DNA of 64,000 bases. It comes from Rhizophagus clarus (lineage: Eukaryota; Glomeromycota; Glomeromycetes; Glomerales; Glomeraceae). The notes below the pieces were generated by a model. The model worked only from the letters and a program-made list of their open reading frames with translations. It was not told the DNA's origin and did not search any database. The DNA lies in assembly GCA_015698045.1 (NCBI GenBank), contig BLAL01000274.1:1488001-1552000 (forward strand), read 5' to 3'. Made by a program: the position numbers and the translations under genes. Shown piece by piece: positions 11,899-22,823 of this stretch. Each line of letters starts with the position of its first letter. Position 1 is the first letter of the stretch.

Positions 11899-13080
11899 TT
11901 ATTTTTATTATATATTACTAGTATTCTATATGCCAGGGAAGATGTCAAACGTAAATCATTTACATATTATCATTTTATAATATTTAATAAATTATCATGT
12001 TTATATGATTAAAAATGGCGAGACAACCATTTTTTTTTCTTTTTTTTTCATTATCGTCCCAAAAAATTTTTTTCACCTTTTTTTATTTTTGTCCCTGGAC
12101 AATTTTGTCCACTTTTTTTTATTTATTTTCATTCGGTATGATGAAGGTAAAATATAGTAGTAGTACATATAATATATAACTTTAATTTAGTACTTCATAA
12201 TTTATTAATATAAATATTTTTTATCCATTGAAGATCCAATAATAAATAAATTGGTTTTTTCGGATATCTGAATATCATCATTTTTTTAGATATTCGAGTT
12301 CAATTTCAGTTGAATTTAAAACGGAAAATTTTAACATCATCCGCCACGATGATAATGAGATCAAGGCTGATCCGTGAAATACCACAGATCGGACTAACGC
12401 CCTGTATATAATTTTTAACTTTTGGCTTGTCCAACATCGAAATCCACAGACAACTACTAGAAAATTTGGTATAATATAATTATTAACACATTCCTAATAT
12501 CTGAAAATTACTAATAAAATTTTGCTATATTTATTGCTAAAAATTTTTATTTAAATACAAATAAGTTGATAATTGAATATTACTAGGGAATTTTATAAAA
12601 TTTAACTAAATCGATACTACCGTCATCCAATTAATCCAATCCCAACTATCCGATTAATTCCATCATTCGATCAAACTTGTCCTTATATATTAATGGCGCT
12701 AATTGAACTATAAGCTATAACCAAAATGCCGTCACCTATATTTCAAGTTTAGTATCCAATTTAACAACTACAAAATAGATAGATAAAAGATTCAAATATT
12801 GTGTTCATACAAGTAATTTAAATATACTATCACTTATGAGATATATTTTGTCATATGTGCGTTTACAAATAAGTTTATGTTAAGATGACAAACTTATACG
12901 TGGAGAATGAATTGTTTTAAAATTACTTTTTAACGCTTATATGCATAATAATCTGACATTTATTATTTGATATTAGTTATGTTGATACAACTTGCAACTA
13001 AATAATAGAATACTAATAAATACAAAATAAACCTAATATATAGTTATAATTAGTTTAGTTGAATTAAAAGAACATTGGAT
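11899..13080. other. AT-rich intergenic region
   Basis: No gene or named element is supported. There is a T-run-rich segment at about 12030-12120 with two related TTTTGTCC blocks, and otherwise unstructured AT-rich DNA. Confidence 0.4.
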
Positions 13081-13605
13081 TCAGTTCTCTTGAAAATCTA
13101 AGCACCCATTTCCAAGACCTTCTTATGCCAATAAATCAGTGTTGGCCAGTGACCCAAATGACCTCAAATGACCCAAATGACTGGTCACGTGTCATTTGGG
13201 TCATTTCAACGTTAAATGACAAATGACCTAGTCATTTAAAAATTACGTCATAATTCTGACCAATACAATTTCAATATTTTATGGATAAAAATTTTCATGT
13301 GATACTATAAATTCATAATTCTAGTCGGAATCATAAACCTGGCCTAAATTATAAAGCATTAATTTTAAATGACTCAAATGACAAATGACCCTAATGACTA
13401 GGTCATTCAAAGGTCATTCAGGGGTCATCTCAAAATGGACAAATGACCTGGTCATTTGCCCATCACTGCAATAAATAGCATCTTCGAAGTTCCTTCTCCT
13501 CTTTAGTATAAATATGTAAGGCTTTTTTGTGCATTAAAATTTCCTCCTATTGCGGCCATTTTGTAACAATTAAACGCTTTTACTTTATTTTTCTTACGGA
13601 ACAAT
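13081..13605 (-). pseudogene. Remnant of an SLR gene 3' end, split by a MITE
   Basis: On the minus strand, 13605-13469 reads like an SLR unit (KAFNCYKMAAIGGNFNAQKS, then LTYLY and an in-frame stop). After the inserted element the homology resumes at 13136-13081: the DNA ATTGGCATAAGAAGGTCTTGG parallels 11820-11850 of the SLR pseudogene (TACTGGTATAATAAGGTTTT). It matches the last unit before the stop in the paralogues (AIYWYNKVLENGCLDVQ), but it is shifted and no longer translatable. Its opposite orientation to the 10.4-kb and 16.3-kb copies shows a separate, older duplicate. Confidence 0.75.
13137..13468. mobile_element. hAT-type MITE with perfect 8-bp target duplication
   Basis: The ends are CAGTGTTGG...CATCACTG, with CAGTG at both termini in inverted orientation, flanked by identical CAATAAAT at 13129-13136 and 13469-13476. 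An 8-bp target duplication and CAGTG-type ends are hallmarks of hAT elements. The 332-bp body contains no transposase and is filled with AAATGACC/GGTCATTT words in both orientations, which also fill the element at 20002. It lies inside the SLR remnant. Confidence 0.92.
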
Positions 13606-14520
13606 CTACTAAATTCTTTAAATTCTTTGAAAAGTACTTAGAGGAATAAATCGACACATTACGATTCTGACTTTCTTCATATTAATTTCATTGTATTTCA
13701 TTATTGATTTACTAAATAAGTTACATTAATTGCTAATTACTTAATTTTTTTCGTATATATTAATACCGTATTTTTTTTTATTTTTAAAAAAAAAAAATTA
13801 CATTCGTTTAGCATCCTCACAATACAGACGATGAATGATATATGTAATTCTAACCCTCTTTCTTTTACATGATTCCCTATATTGTTTCTTTACCAATTGT
13901 CCTTTTATCAGCTACTGATTGTTTCATTCTCAAACTTTATTTTAAGTTCCTAAAAAAAATATAATTTAAAAAATATTAAAATAGTCGAAAAGCAATGAAT
14001 TCAATTGTTTTTTAGCTTCAAGTTTCTAATCATGCTCTTCCTACGTCAAGATAATAATTTGCAGTAATGTTTTACATAATAACATCGGTGTTTCTCTAAA
14101 AATGTAGTGTTAAGCACAAGTCTGCCTTTATAAGAAAGAGAAAAGATTTTCTCTTTTATTAAATAAGGCATTTCCACGCATCCTACTTTCAAATAAGTTT
14201 AATTTGATACCTTTTTCTTAAATAACTATTTCCCTTTATCTTGTCCTTGGATGCTTCAATAAATTAGTTAGTTTCGCAATTGCTTGAAAAAATTTTTATA
14301 GTCTTACTCTATTTTCTTGTTCTTATATTATAAATTACGATTACGATAAATGAAATTTTCATTTTAAAGTTAGCTTTACGACAATATACAAATTATAATG
14401 CAACATATATAACTACTATTTGTTTCGGATCGCAGATAATCATTGATCATCACATCCGTTAACTATCAGAGGCCAGAGTCGATCTGAAGCACAACATATA
14501 AAAATTTTACATATTAATAG
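13606..14520. other. AT-rich intergenic region
   Basis: Nothing coding or repeated within the window was recognised, apart from homopolymer runs near 13770-13800. Confidence 0.4.
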
Positions 14521-15251
14521 TACGACTCGCCGTTCAGATCAAAAGTCTAGTATTAAATACTAGATTTACCTATATTTTATATTAGATAAGTCGATATTTT
14601 ATACTAGATCAGATCTATATTTTATACCGGACTAATTTGTTAAGCTTCACCGGTATGATTATCTCACCTACTGTAAACCGGAATTTTTGTTTATCTGTTA
14701 TTTTTAATATATAAATAATTACTTTTAATAAATCAAATGAAAAAAAAATTTTTTATCAGTGAATAAACTTAAAAAGTACATCAGGTATACTACAGTGTTC
14801 GGAAATGATCTGGTTATTTGACCATTCTTCGAATTAGGAGTCATTTGGCCAAATGATTGGGTGTCATTTGACTGTCATTTGCATCATTTGTCATTTGATC
14901 ATTTGTCACTAAAATACAGAAAGACTATTGGACAATTTAATCACTTCATCACGTGACAATTACTACTTGATGGAAAAAGGAGCTTTCCTTTTTTTCTTAC
15001 AATGCTGCGCAGATAGACAGGTAAGAATCATGCCGGTGAAGCTTACCAAATTAGTCCTGTATTAAATATAGATATGTTCTAGTATAAAATATCGACTTAT
15101 CTAATATAAAATATAGGTAAATCTGGTATAAAATATAGTATAAAATATAGATTTATCGATTTCATACTAGATTTATCCATATTTTATACTAGATTTTCTA
15201 TAGATAATCTAGTATTTAATACTAGACTTTTGATCAGAACGGCGGGTCATA
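14521..15251. mobile_element. Fold-back (long-TIR) DNA element
   Basis: Two long inverted arms face each other: 14521 to about 14665 and about 15017 to 15251. The tips are TACGACTCGCCGTTC and its near reverse complement (TATGACCCGCCGTTC read inward from 15251). The arms share the GTCTAGTATTAAATACTAG palindrome, many TATTTTATACTAGA words and an AAGCTTCACCGG block near the loop. A 6-bp TAATAG lies directly outside both tips and may be the target duplication. No transposase is present. The right arm is longer because of extra TATACTAGA-type words. The family is uncertain; a MULE-like or other fold-back type is possible. Confidence 0.75.
14793..14970. mobile_element. One-ended fragment of the hAT MITE family, nested in the fold-back element
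   Basis: It starts CAGTGTTCGGAAATGA and follows the right end of the 20002-20786 element read in reverse complement (GACCATT..TCG.ATTAGGAGTCATTTG, then GACTATTGGACAATTTAAT and TCACGTGA). The similarity fades near 14970 and no second terminus is seen. It therefore looks like a deleted copy inserted in the loop of the fold-back element. Confidence 0.75.
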
Positions 15252-15999
15252 TAATAGGCTTTTTATCTACCCTATTAGGTTTTAAATAAGTATCGTCGAT
15301 AAATATTAACAATTCGATAAATATTAACAATAAATGATAATAAAGAACGACGACTATTAGTAATCGTAGTGCCGTGTATAAATTTTTTCTTTTTTTTAAT
15401 AAATTCAGTTAATTTACGCTTTCAAAAAATATATATACAATAATTATAAAACTTATACGATGTAAAGAAAAACTTGTTTTAAATTATAAACTGAAATAAA
15501 ATTTAATTTATAAAAGTATTTGCATAAATGAAAAAAAAAAAAAAAACATTTCTAAAAATACTTTATGATAGATAAAAAAGTTAGAAAAGAGCGCTTGTGG
15601 ATTAAACTATTCTAGTCATAAATATTTAAAAATAATATACTGTCGCACGAAATTATTTTAACGACATTTAGTTTATTTTTAATACTAAATAAATAAATAT
15701 AACGATAAATAAACGGAAATTTTCACGAATGTTGCATCACAAAATTATCTTTTTTGTCGCTGGATTTTTTTTATCTTATCAATAAATCATAAAAAAAAAA
15801 AAAAAAAAAAAAATTATACCGGTAATTTATAATTCAGCAAAAACAATAGAATGAAAAAAAAATATAGTTGTTATAAAAAAAAATATTCTTAAAAAATAAA
15901 AAGTCATCCCAGCCTCCTGATTTATACTAAAACTCTTAATTCCGGGCCAAAATTCTGTTTTGATTTTTATTTCCTAAAATAGATAATGATAGGGAGTCC

Positions 16000-16070
16000 C
16001 TCACCCCAGGTGATCATCAAAGGCTATAACTTGTGACACAAATAAGGTTATAACCTTCGATCATCATCTT
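16000..16070. repeat. Imperfect long palindrome about 230 bp upstream of an SLR gene
   Basis: GATCATCAAAGGCTATAAC near 16011 pairs with GGTTATAACCTTCGATCATC near 16045; the loop is about 15 nt. It could form a stable hairpin, be a small MITE or be a regulatory dyad. There is no other copy in the window. Confidence 0.45.
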
Positions 16071-16251
16071 GATGGGGCGGGAGTCTTTAAAATTCTACTG
16101 GCCTCCCTAAATACACAATGCAGGATTTGTGTACCCAAATAATCAATCATTCTTTATTATCCCGAAAATAGAAAAATAAATGATTATCGCGTTAAAACTT
16201 TCTTTCCTAAACCATTCCTTCTTAAAAGAAGTTATTCACAAAATTTTTTCC

Positions 16252-16259
<8 letters not shown>

Positions 16260-16285
<26 letters not shown>

Positions 16286-16286
16286 T
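16260..16286 (+). promoter_or_regulatory. Poly(A) tract immediately before the SLR start codon
   Basis: About 25 consecutive A residues are separated from the ATG by a single T. The kinase gene at 22824 likewise has an A-run a few bases before its ATG. If transcribed, the tract gives an A-rich 5' leader; in yeasts A-rich leaders favour translation. Whether transcription starts upstream of it is unknown, and the run may only reflect AT-rich sequence drift. Confidence 0.4.
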
Positions 16287-19217
16287 ATGTCATCGAATAC
16301 ATTAAATAATAACGTTTCGATAGATGATGAAAATTTTTTAAAAGATTTTTTAAAAAATTTTTATCGTCAAATAATAAGAATAGAGAATTATAATAATTTT
16401 GAGGATATAATAAAAGATTGGGTAAAAGAATTTTTTGAATTTAATAAAAAAGATTTTAAAATAATTTTAAAATTAATAAAAGATTATGAAAATTATTATA
16501 ATATAAACTATGATGATGAAATTTGGATTTTTTCAAGTATAATAGGATTTTTTTTTGATTATGGCATTATCATATTAAATGATGAGATTGATGAGGATAT
16601 TATTGATAAAAATAAATCTTTGAACTTTTATTTATTATCAATCAAAGAAAATAATCATGAATTGATTTCTATGTATCAATTATTTAATATTATTATTGCA
16701 AAGTATTTATTATCATTTTATTATTATAAAGATATTATTTTATATAAAAGGGATTTAATTGCAAAAGAAATTAGAAATTTAGAAAATAAACATATTACCA
16801 CGTCCACAATGTCACAAAATCAGTTTGAAAAGTTTGGCAAATTAGAAATAAGTATATGTAAGGATGAGATAAATAACATCGAAAAATATTTTGAATCATT
16901 AAATAAAGACCTCAATGAAAACCAAATAGATTATGCTAAAAAGAAAGAGTTAACAAAATTAAATCATTTAGGTTATTGTTACCAATATGGAATAGGAAAA
17001 GTTAAAGATGAATTTAAGGCGACAGAATTATATTTAAAATCTGCGGAAGAAGGGGGTCTTGATGCACAGAATAATTTAGGATATTGTTATCAACATGGAA
17101 TTGGAGTAGAAAAAAACGAAACAAAAGCATTCGAATGGTACTTTAAAGCCGCTAATGAAGGAGATTTATGTGCACAATATAATTTGGGTATTTGTTATCA
17201 AGATGGAATAGGAACAATTAAGGATGATAAGAAATCTTTTGAATGGTACATTAAATCTGCTGAAGGAGGAAATTCACGTGCACAATGTAAATTAGGTAGT
17301 TATTATCAAAATGGAATTGGGACATCCATAGATGAGAATAAATCATTTGAATGGTATATGAAAGCAGCTAAAGGAGGGAATTCAGATGCAGAAAAAATTT
17401 TGGGTGATTTTTATGATATTGGATCTGGAGTACCTAAAGATGATGATAAAGCATTTGAATGGTATATAAAAGCAGCTAAAGGAGGAAATTTAATTGCGCA
17501 GACTATCATAGGTTATTATTATCATGAAATAGAACAAGATTTTGAAAAAGCTGCTTATTGGTATAGTAAAGCAGCAGAAAATGGGTGTGAAATAGCACAA
17601 TATAATCTAGCTATAAGTGAGAAAGACGAAAATAAAGCATTTGAATATTATAAACAATCAGCTGATCAAGGTTATATGGAAGCTCAATTTCAAATTGGAT
17701 ATTGTTATTCCAAAGGAATTGGAACTGAGATTAATAAAACAAAGGCATTTGAATATTACAAGGAAGCAGCTGATAAAGGACATGAAATTGCACAATATAA
17801 TCTAGGGATTTTTTATAGAAATGGTAAAGGAACTGAAAAAGACGAAATTGAATCTTTTAAATATTACACTAAATCGGCTGATCAAGGATATCTATATGCT
17901 CAATTTGAACTTGGATTTTGTTATGATCTAGGAATTGGAACTGAAATTAATAAAACAAAAGCTTTTGAACTATACAAAATATCAGCTGAAAAAGATCATA
18001 GCATGGCACAAAATAATCTTGGAGCTTTATATAAAAGTATAGAAAAAGATTCTGAAACAGCTATTTACTGGTATAACAAAGCAGCAGAAAAAGGAAATGA
18101 AGTAGCATTACATAATCTAGGTCTAATTTATAGCGAAGAAGGACCCATGAAGGATGTAGCCAAAGCTTTTGAATATTATAAAATGGCAGCTGAAAAAGGA
18201 CATACAATGGCCCAATATAATCTTGGGGCATCATATGAACATGGTATTGGTGTAGAAAAAGATTTTGAAAAAGCTGTTTATTGGTATAATTTATCAGCAG
18301 AAAAAGGAAATGAAATAGCACTATTTAATTTAGGTCAATGCTATAGACTAGGAAGAGGTGTTGAAAGAGATGAAGATAAAGCTTTTAAATATTATGAAAA
18401 GTCAGCTGAAAAAGAATTTGATGATGCACAAAATGCTCTTGGTTCTTTATATTATTATGGCATAGGAACAAAAAAAGATTTAGAAAAAGCTTTTTATTAT
18501 TGTCAAAAAGCAGTAGATAATGGAAATGAAGTAGCACAATATAATTTAGGTAGCTTGTATGAACTTGGAATAGGTGTTGAACAAAATTTCACGAAAGCAT
18601 TTGAATTTTATAAAAAATCAGCTGAAAAGGGGGATATAGATGCAAAGTTTCAACTTGGATATTGCTACGTAAATGGTATTGGAATAGAAGTTAATAAAGA
18701 AAAGGGATTCGAATTATATAACGAAGCGGCCGGAAAAAAAGATAATGATAATAATATACAGGATAAAGATTATGAAGAGATAGACGATGATTTAGACAAA
18801 ATTAATTATTGGTATCATAAAGCCGCTGAAAATAATAATGAAGTTGCATTATATAAACTGGGTGAATTTTATGAGTTGGGCAAGGGTGTTGGTGAAAATA
18901 AAGTAAGAGCGTTTGAATACTATAAAAAATCGGCCAATAAAGGATCTATTGATGCTCAATATAAACTTGGATGTTATTACGAGAAAGGGATTGGAATTGA
19001 TATTGACAAAGAAAAAGCATTTGATTCGTATAAAGCAGCCGCAGAAAAAGGAAACATTAATGCACAAAAAAGTCTTGCATTTTTATATGAGCAAGGCGTA
19101 GGAGTAGAAAAAAATTTAGATGATGCAATTTATTGGTACAAGAAGGCAATAGAAAATGGATGTCAAGGGGCTAAAGAAAATTTAAATATTCTTTTAAATC
19201 AATTAGAAATTAAATAA
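16287..19217 (+). CDS. Sel1-like-repeat (SLR) protein, 976 residues, intact
   Basis: An uninterrupted single-exon frame. Residues 1 to about 215 match the N-terminal region of the 2.7-kb paralogue: the segments FLKxFLKxFY, NFEDI-K-WV, IIGFF, KSLxxYLLSIK, YQLxNIIIxKYLLS-YYYKDIIL and CKDE. From about residue 225 roughly twenty SLR units follow, each with the NLG-CY-GxGxEKDxxKAFxYYxKAAExG pattern. A spacer rich in D, E and N (KKDNDNNIQDKDYEEIDDDLDK) interrupts the solenoid near residue 820 and also occurs in the broken copy ending at 11898. No signal peptide or membrane span is seen. Expected role: a cytosolic scaffold; the partner is unknown. The start codon directly follows a run of more than 20 A residues. 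Confidence 0.92.
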   Translation: MSSNTLNNNVSIDDENFLKDFLKNFYRQIIRIENYNNFEDIIKDWVKEFFEFNKKDFKIILKLIKDYENYYNINYDDEIWIFSSIIGFFFDYGIIILNDEIDEDIIDKNKSLNFYLLSIKENNHELISMYQLFNIIIAKYLLSFYYYKDIILYKRDLIAKEIRNLENKHITTSTMSQNQFEKFGKLEISICKDEINNIEKYFESLNKDLNENQIDYAKKKELTKLNHLGYCYQYGIGKVKDEFKATELYLKSAEEGGLDAQNNLGYCYQHGIGVEKNETKAFEWYFKAANEGDLCAQYNLGICYQDGIGTIKDDKKSFEWYIKSAEGGNSRAQCKLGSYYQNGIGTSIDENKSFEWYMKAAKGGNSDAEKILGDFYDIGSGVPKDDDKAFEWYIKAAKGGNLIAQTIIGYYYHEIEQDFEKAAYWYSKAAENGCEIAQYNLAISEKDENKAFEYYKQSADQGYMEAQFQIGYCYSKGIGTEINKTKAFEYYKEAADKGHEIAQYNLGIFYRNGKGTEKDEIESFKYYTKSADQGYLYAQFELGFCYDLGIGTEINKTKAFELYKISAEKDHSMAQNNLGALYKSIEKDSETAIYWYNKAAEKGNEVALHNLGLIYSEEGPMKDVAKAFEYYKMAAEKGHTMAQYNLGASYEHGIGVEKDFEKAVYWYNLSAEKGNEIALFNLGQCYRLGRGVERDEDKAFKYYEKSAEKEFDDAQNALGSLYYYGIGTKKDLEKAFYYCQKAVDNGNEVAQYNLGSLYELGIGVEQNFTKAFEFYKKSAEKGDIDAKFQLGYCYVNGIGIEVNKEKGFELYNEAAGKKDNDNNIQDKDYEEIDDDLDKINYWYHKAAENNNEVALYKLGEFYELGKGVGENKVRAFEYYKKSANKGSIDAQYKLGCYYEKGIGIDIDKEKAFDSYKAAAEKGNINAQKSLAFLYEQGVGVEKNLDDAIYWYKKAIENGCQGAKENLNILLNQLEIK

Positions 19218-20001
19218 TTTTTATGGTTTTCATTATTTGACATAAAACGTTAAATTAATATTTTTTTTTTTTTTGTATTTTTAAAAATGATTTGATAAGT
19301 ACTAATTTATGAATTATGCTTTGTGTCACTGATTCTATATGAAATGATCGACTTAGCCGACGGTTGACGGATATCCAAATCATTAGCGGATAATCAAATG
19401 ACGGATCGTAACTTTAGATGTTTTTTTCAGGCGTAAAATTACGATAGAGATCAAAATTACTAAAAGATCTAAGACTCAACCGCGTAGTTCTTGCAGAAAA
19501 TCTTCGGCATAGGACTATATTGTTCCATGTTTAAATGATTTTCCTTATAAAAGTGATTTATTCAGAATAAAAGATTACTAATCATTGATATAATAATTGA
19601 AATACACCATTTTCTGCTGGTTATTATAACCTTTTTCTTTTATCATTCTTTAGCTAATTTCACGAACTTGTTTCAACTTGGAATTAATTTATGTTTCACC
19701 CGATGATCATCATAAGCTCATTAACACGCACATCATCAAAACTACTCGTATTTAAACAAAAAAGCCAAGTAAACGTAACTTTTTCCTTAATATTTTCTTC
19801 TTCTTTTTGACCAAAGTCATTTTGAGTAAATTTTAGACGTATATTCTCTCCTTTTAGAAAACAACACTTAATTTACGGCAGTTATAGACACACAATGGTA
19901 ACTAACAATTTAATAAATTTATAAGTTCTATGTTACACGTTATGAATATATCTGTAGGCGTGTATGTGCGTGGCGATTATGACATGGCAGTGCGGTTACT
20001 T
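19218..20001. other. AT-rich intergenic region
   Basis: This is the 3' flank of the SLR gene. No gene or recognised repeat is seen apart from a T-run near 19261-19274. Confidence 0.4.
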
Positions 20002-20786
20002 CAGTGTTCGGTAAATGACAAATGACTCAAATGACAAGTCATTTGTCATTTGTCATTTGGAACTCAAATGATCAGTCATTTAAGTCATTTGAAAAATATT
20101 AAATATTTCAAGAATTATTATTAATTATTTTGTTTATTTTAAAATAAAGAAACAAAATATTGAAACAAAATTTATTTAGCATATGTAATAAAAAAAGTTT
20201 TAATAGTAGTGAAAGAGTGTTGAATCACGTGATTTATTATTATTTTTATTGGTAGAAATAATTTTTTTTTATGCCTATTTAATCATAAACTCCATTTTTT
20301 TTTATAAATAATATTACATTTATTTAATGAAAATTGTTTCACTATCAATAATCTCATTTACCAACAAGATTATTATTCACCGATCATCATTTCATCAATA
20401 AAGTTATTTCATCAATGGGTTTATTTTATCAACAAAAGCAATAAAAGCTAATAAATTTGCAATAATTGTAACTCATATACTGCATATAGAACCTATTTTT
20501 CGCATGTGAAATTTTATTTATGCATACAATATTAATAATTTTTGCTGTCATTGGTTAGGCGACTATGATTTGCGATTTTACATCACGTGATAATGTAATT
20601 AAATTGTCCAATAGTCTTTCTGTATTTTAGTGACAAATGACCAAATGACAAATGATGCAAATGACAGTCAAATCATTTGGCATTTGGTCATTTGCGAAAT
20701 GACAAAATGACAAATGCCAAATGATAGGGTGCAAATGACTCCTAATCCGAAAAATGGTCAAATGACCAGGTCATTACCGAACACTG
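20002..20786. mobile_element. hAT-type MITE with perfect 8-bp target duplication
   Basis: The termini are CAGTGTTCGGTAAATGAC and its inverted partner GTCATTACCGAACACTG. They are flanked by identical GGTTACTT at 19994-20001 and 20787-20794. Both subterminal regions are packed with AAATGAC/GTCATTT words, as in the 332-bp element at 13137, so the two belong to one family. The 785-bp interior has no transposase frame. Intact ends and an exact duplication suggest a fairly recent insertion. Confidence 0.93.
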
Positions 20787-20979
20787 GGTTACTTAGGACA
20801 GCTTTATTCTTTTCTAGTAGTTTGTTTTTACCCTGATCTCAGAGGATTGTTAATCCACCAGAATTCCTTATAAAAGATTCTCTGGCCCTTAATTACCAAT
20901 CATCCAAGTGAGTTTCATATAATTCAGTTATACTTCAAACTATATTTCTCATTTTAAATTTCCATTCACTTTTTTCAAA

Positions 20980-21313
20980 TTTTTTTTTTTTTTTTTTGGT
21001 TAAAAAGCACTTCTTTATTAAATGAAATTTGAATTTAAATTCATTACATAATCAAGAAATACACTACTTCCGTAACTTCCAAAAGTAATTAGCGGTTAGT
21101 ATATAAAATGAAAATGTAAATCCACCAAATAAAACCTCCGTTATAAATCGTTCTAAAAAAAAAGTTAGTAAAGGACAACTGTCCGAATCTATCTAGAAAA
21201 AATTTCTAATCTATTAAACCTCCATGAGTACATACAGAAAGCTAAAGCCGCGGCTACATAAAAAAATTCGAAGCGAAAACAGGGATAAAACTGATCTAAT
21301 TAGGGGACAGCCG
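20980..21313 (-). mobile_element. 3' tail of a LINE, strongly 5'-truncated
   Basis: A T-run (20980-20997) is the poly(A) tail of a minus-strand insert. It is followed by 315 bp of mixed-composition sequence with no long frame, as expected for a 3' untranslated region. The insert is flanked by CACTTTTTTCAA (20967-20978) and CACTTTTTCAA (21314-21324), a target duplication with one length difference in the T run. Tail, 5' truncation and a target duplication above 10 bp together indicate target-primed reverse transcription. Its tail differs from that of the LINE at 43.2 kb. Confidence 0.8.
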
Positions 21314-21324
21314 CACTTTTTCAA

Positions 21325-22823
21325 GTTAAAAATTGATTTTTCAACTTATCATTATCATCCTTGATGATTTCATTTATAATATTATATATATATGGTTTAT
21401 TATTCAAAATAAAAAGAATTGACGTTATATTACAATAAATAAATTTTGTAGATCGTTAAAAACGTTGCCTCATTTGTAACAGTCGAAAAGTAGAATATTC
21501 CGATCATCATTTGTCCGGAATTATTTGAAATTAAATTAAATTAATATTTTTTTTTTTTTTTTTTCTTTTTTTTTCTTTTTTTGACTATTGTTATTATTAA
21601 TGCTATTTATATTTTAAGAAATTGTTTATGCTAATCTTTTTAATATAAAAAGGTCGCACTCCTGATTCTACATAATAATGCATATTGTAATAAGGGATGA
21701 AATTCGAGGCCTGAACGTCTGAAGCGTCAATAATATATCACATGATACACCTAATTGGCTGTGTATACTTCCTTTATGTATTGTCAACGGGATATAATAA
21801 AACTAAAATTAAACCTAAAAACTTACGTACATGTTTCGATCGTTTCATGTATATAATAATATGTGTGCTGTAAATTTGTGTCTCGTATTGACCATATTAT
21901 AAAAACTTAATTTAATTTCTTATGTAAACTAAAGTTTATACTTTACGTAAAAAATGTGTAACGATAAATTTTTGATAATTAGAAATGATCGGCATTTTAC
22001 TACCGATCAAATTATTATTATAGGTAAATTGAAATCAATCTTATTCTTATGATACTTTTTTTATTTTTTTTTTATAAAATAATAAAAAAAACCATATGAT
22101 TTTATGTGAGATTGATTAAATTTGACGTTAAATTTAATATTGATAAAATACATGAAAATAAAATAAATAACCGTTAAAGTTAACATTAAAAAACTTTGAT
22201 TTCCTTATTTGGATATCAAACCATTTGATCATTCATTTAGTCATGCTTACATAATACAACTTATTATTATTAAAAATCATAAAAATTAATAAAATAAACT
22301 ATGAACTTCTTAGTTTAGTTATAAACCACTTCAATAAATTCAAAAAAATCAGAAAAAAAAAAAAATTTCTCAAACAATTTTAATGTGTGTTAAATTACAT
22401 ACATTAAATTTTTGTATTTGTAAAAAATCACTATGCATAAAATACCTGGTCTGAGGGGATTTTCAGATGCTGATCTCTTAACACTTAACATCAACGAAAA
22501 TATATGGAAGTGTCGAAAATTTGATTGGATAATCTTTATAATTTTGTTTTTTTTTTTTTAAGAAAAATTCCATTTTTGTATAATTCATAAATTTTTTTTT
22601 TCATGTCACCAAGTTAAATTATCAATTAATTTATGAACCATTGAAAATTCTTAAAAATAAATTTCTTATTAAAAAACAAATTTCATGCACCATTACGAAA
22701 TGTAAAATATCAATGTTTCAAATAAAAAAAAAAAAACCCCTAAACTTTCGCCGACGCCGATCAATTGTTAAATATAAAAGAATAATTTCAACTTAGAAAA
22801 TAAAACGTGAAAAAAAAAAAATA
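21325..22823. other. Intergenic region upstream of the kinase gene
   Basis: AT-rich DNA with T-runs near 21548-21575 and no supported gene. The promoter of the kinase-SLR gene must lie in its right part, but no site can be named. An A-run (22810-22821) ends 2 bp before the start codon. Confidence 0.4.

Larger units (their letters stand above)
15252..16286. other. Intergenic region upstream of the 16.3-kb SLR gene
   Basis: AT-rich DNA with an A-run at 15790-15813 and a second A-run ending just before the SLR start codon (about 16260-16284). The segment 16000-16080 is less AT-rich and holds an imperfect palindrome (GGTGATCATCAAAGGCTATAAC..., then GGTTATAACCTTCGATCATCATC), about 30 bp per arm. 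Confidence 0.4.
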
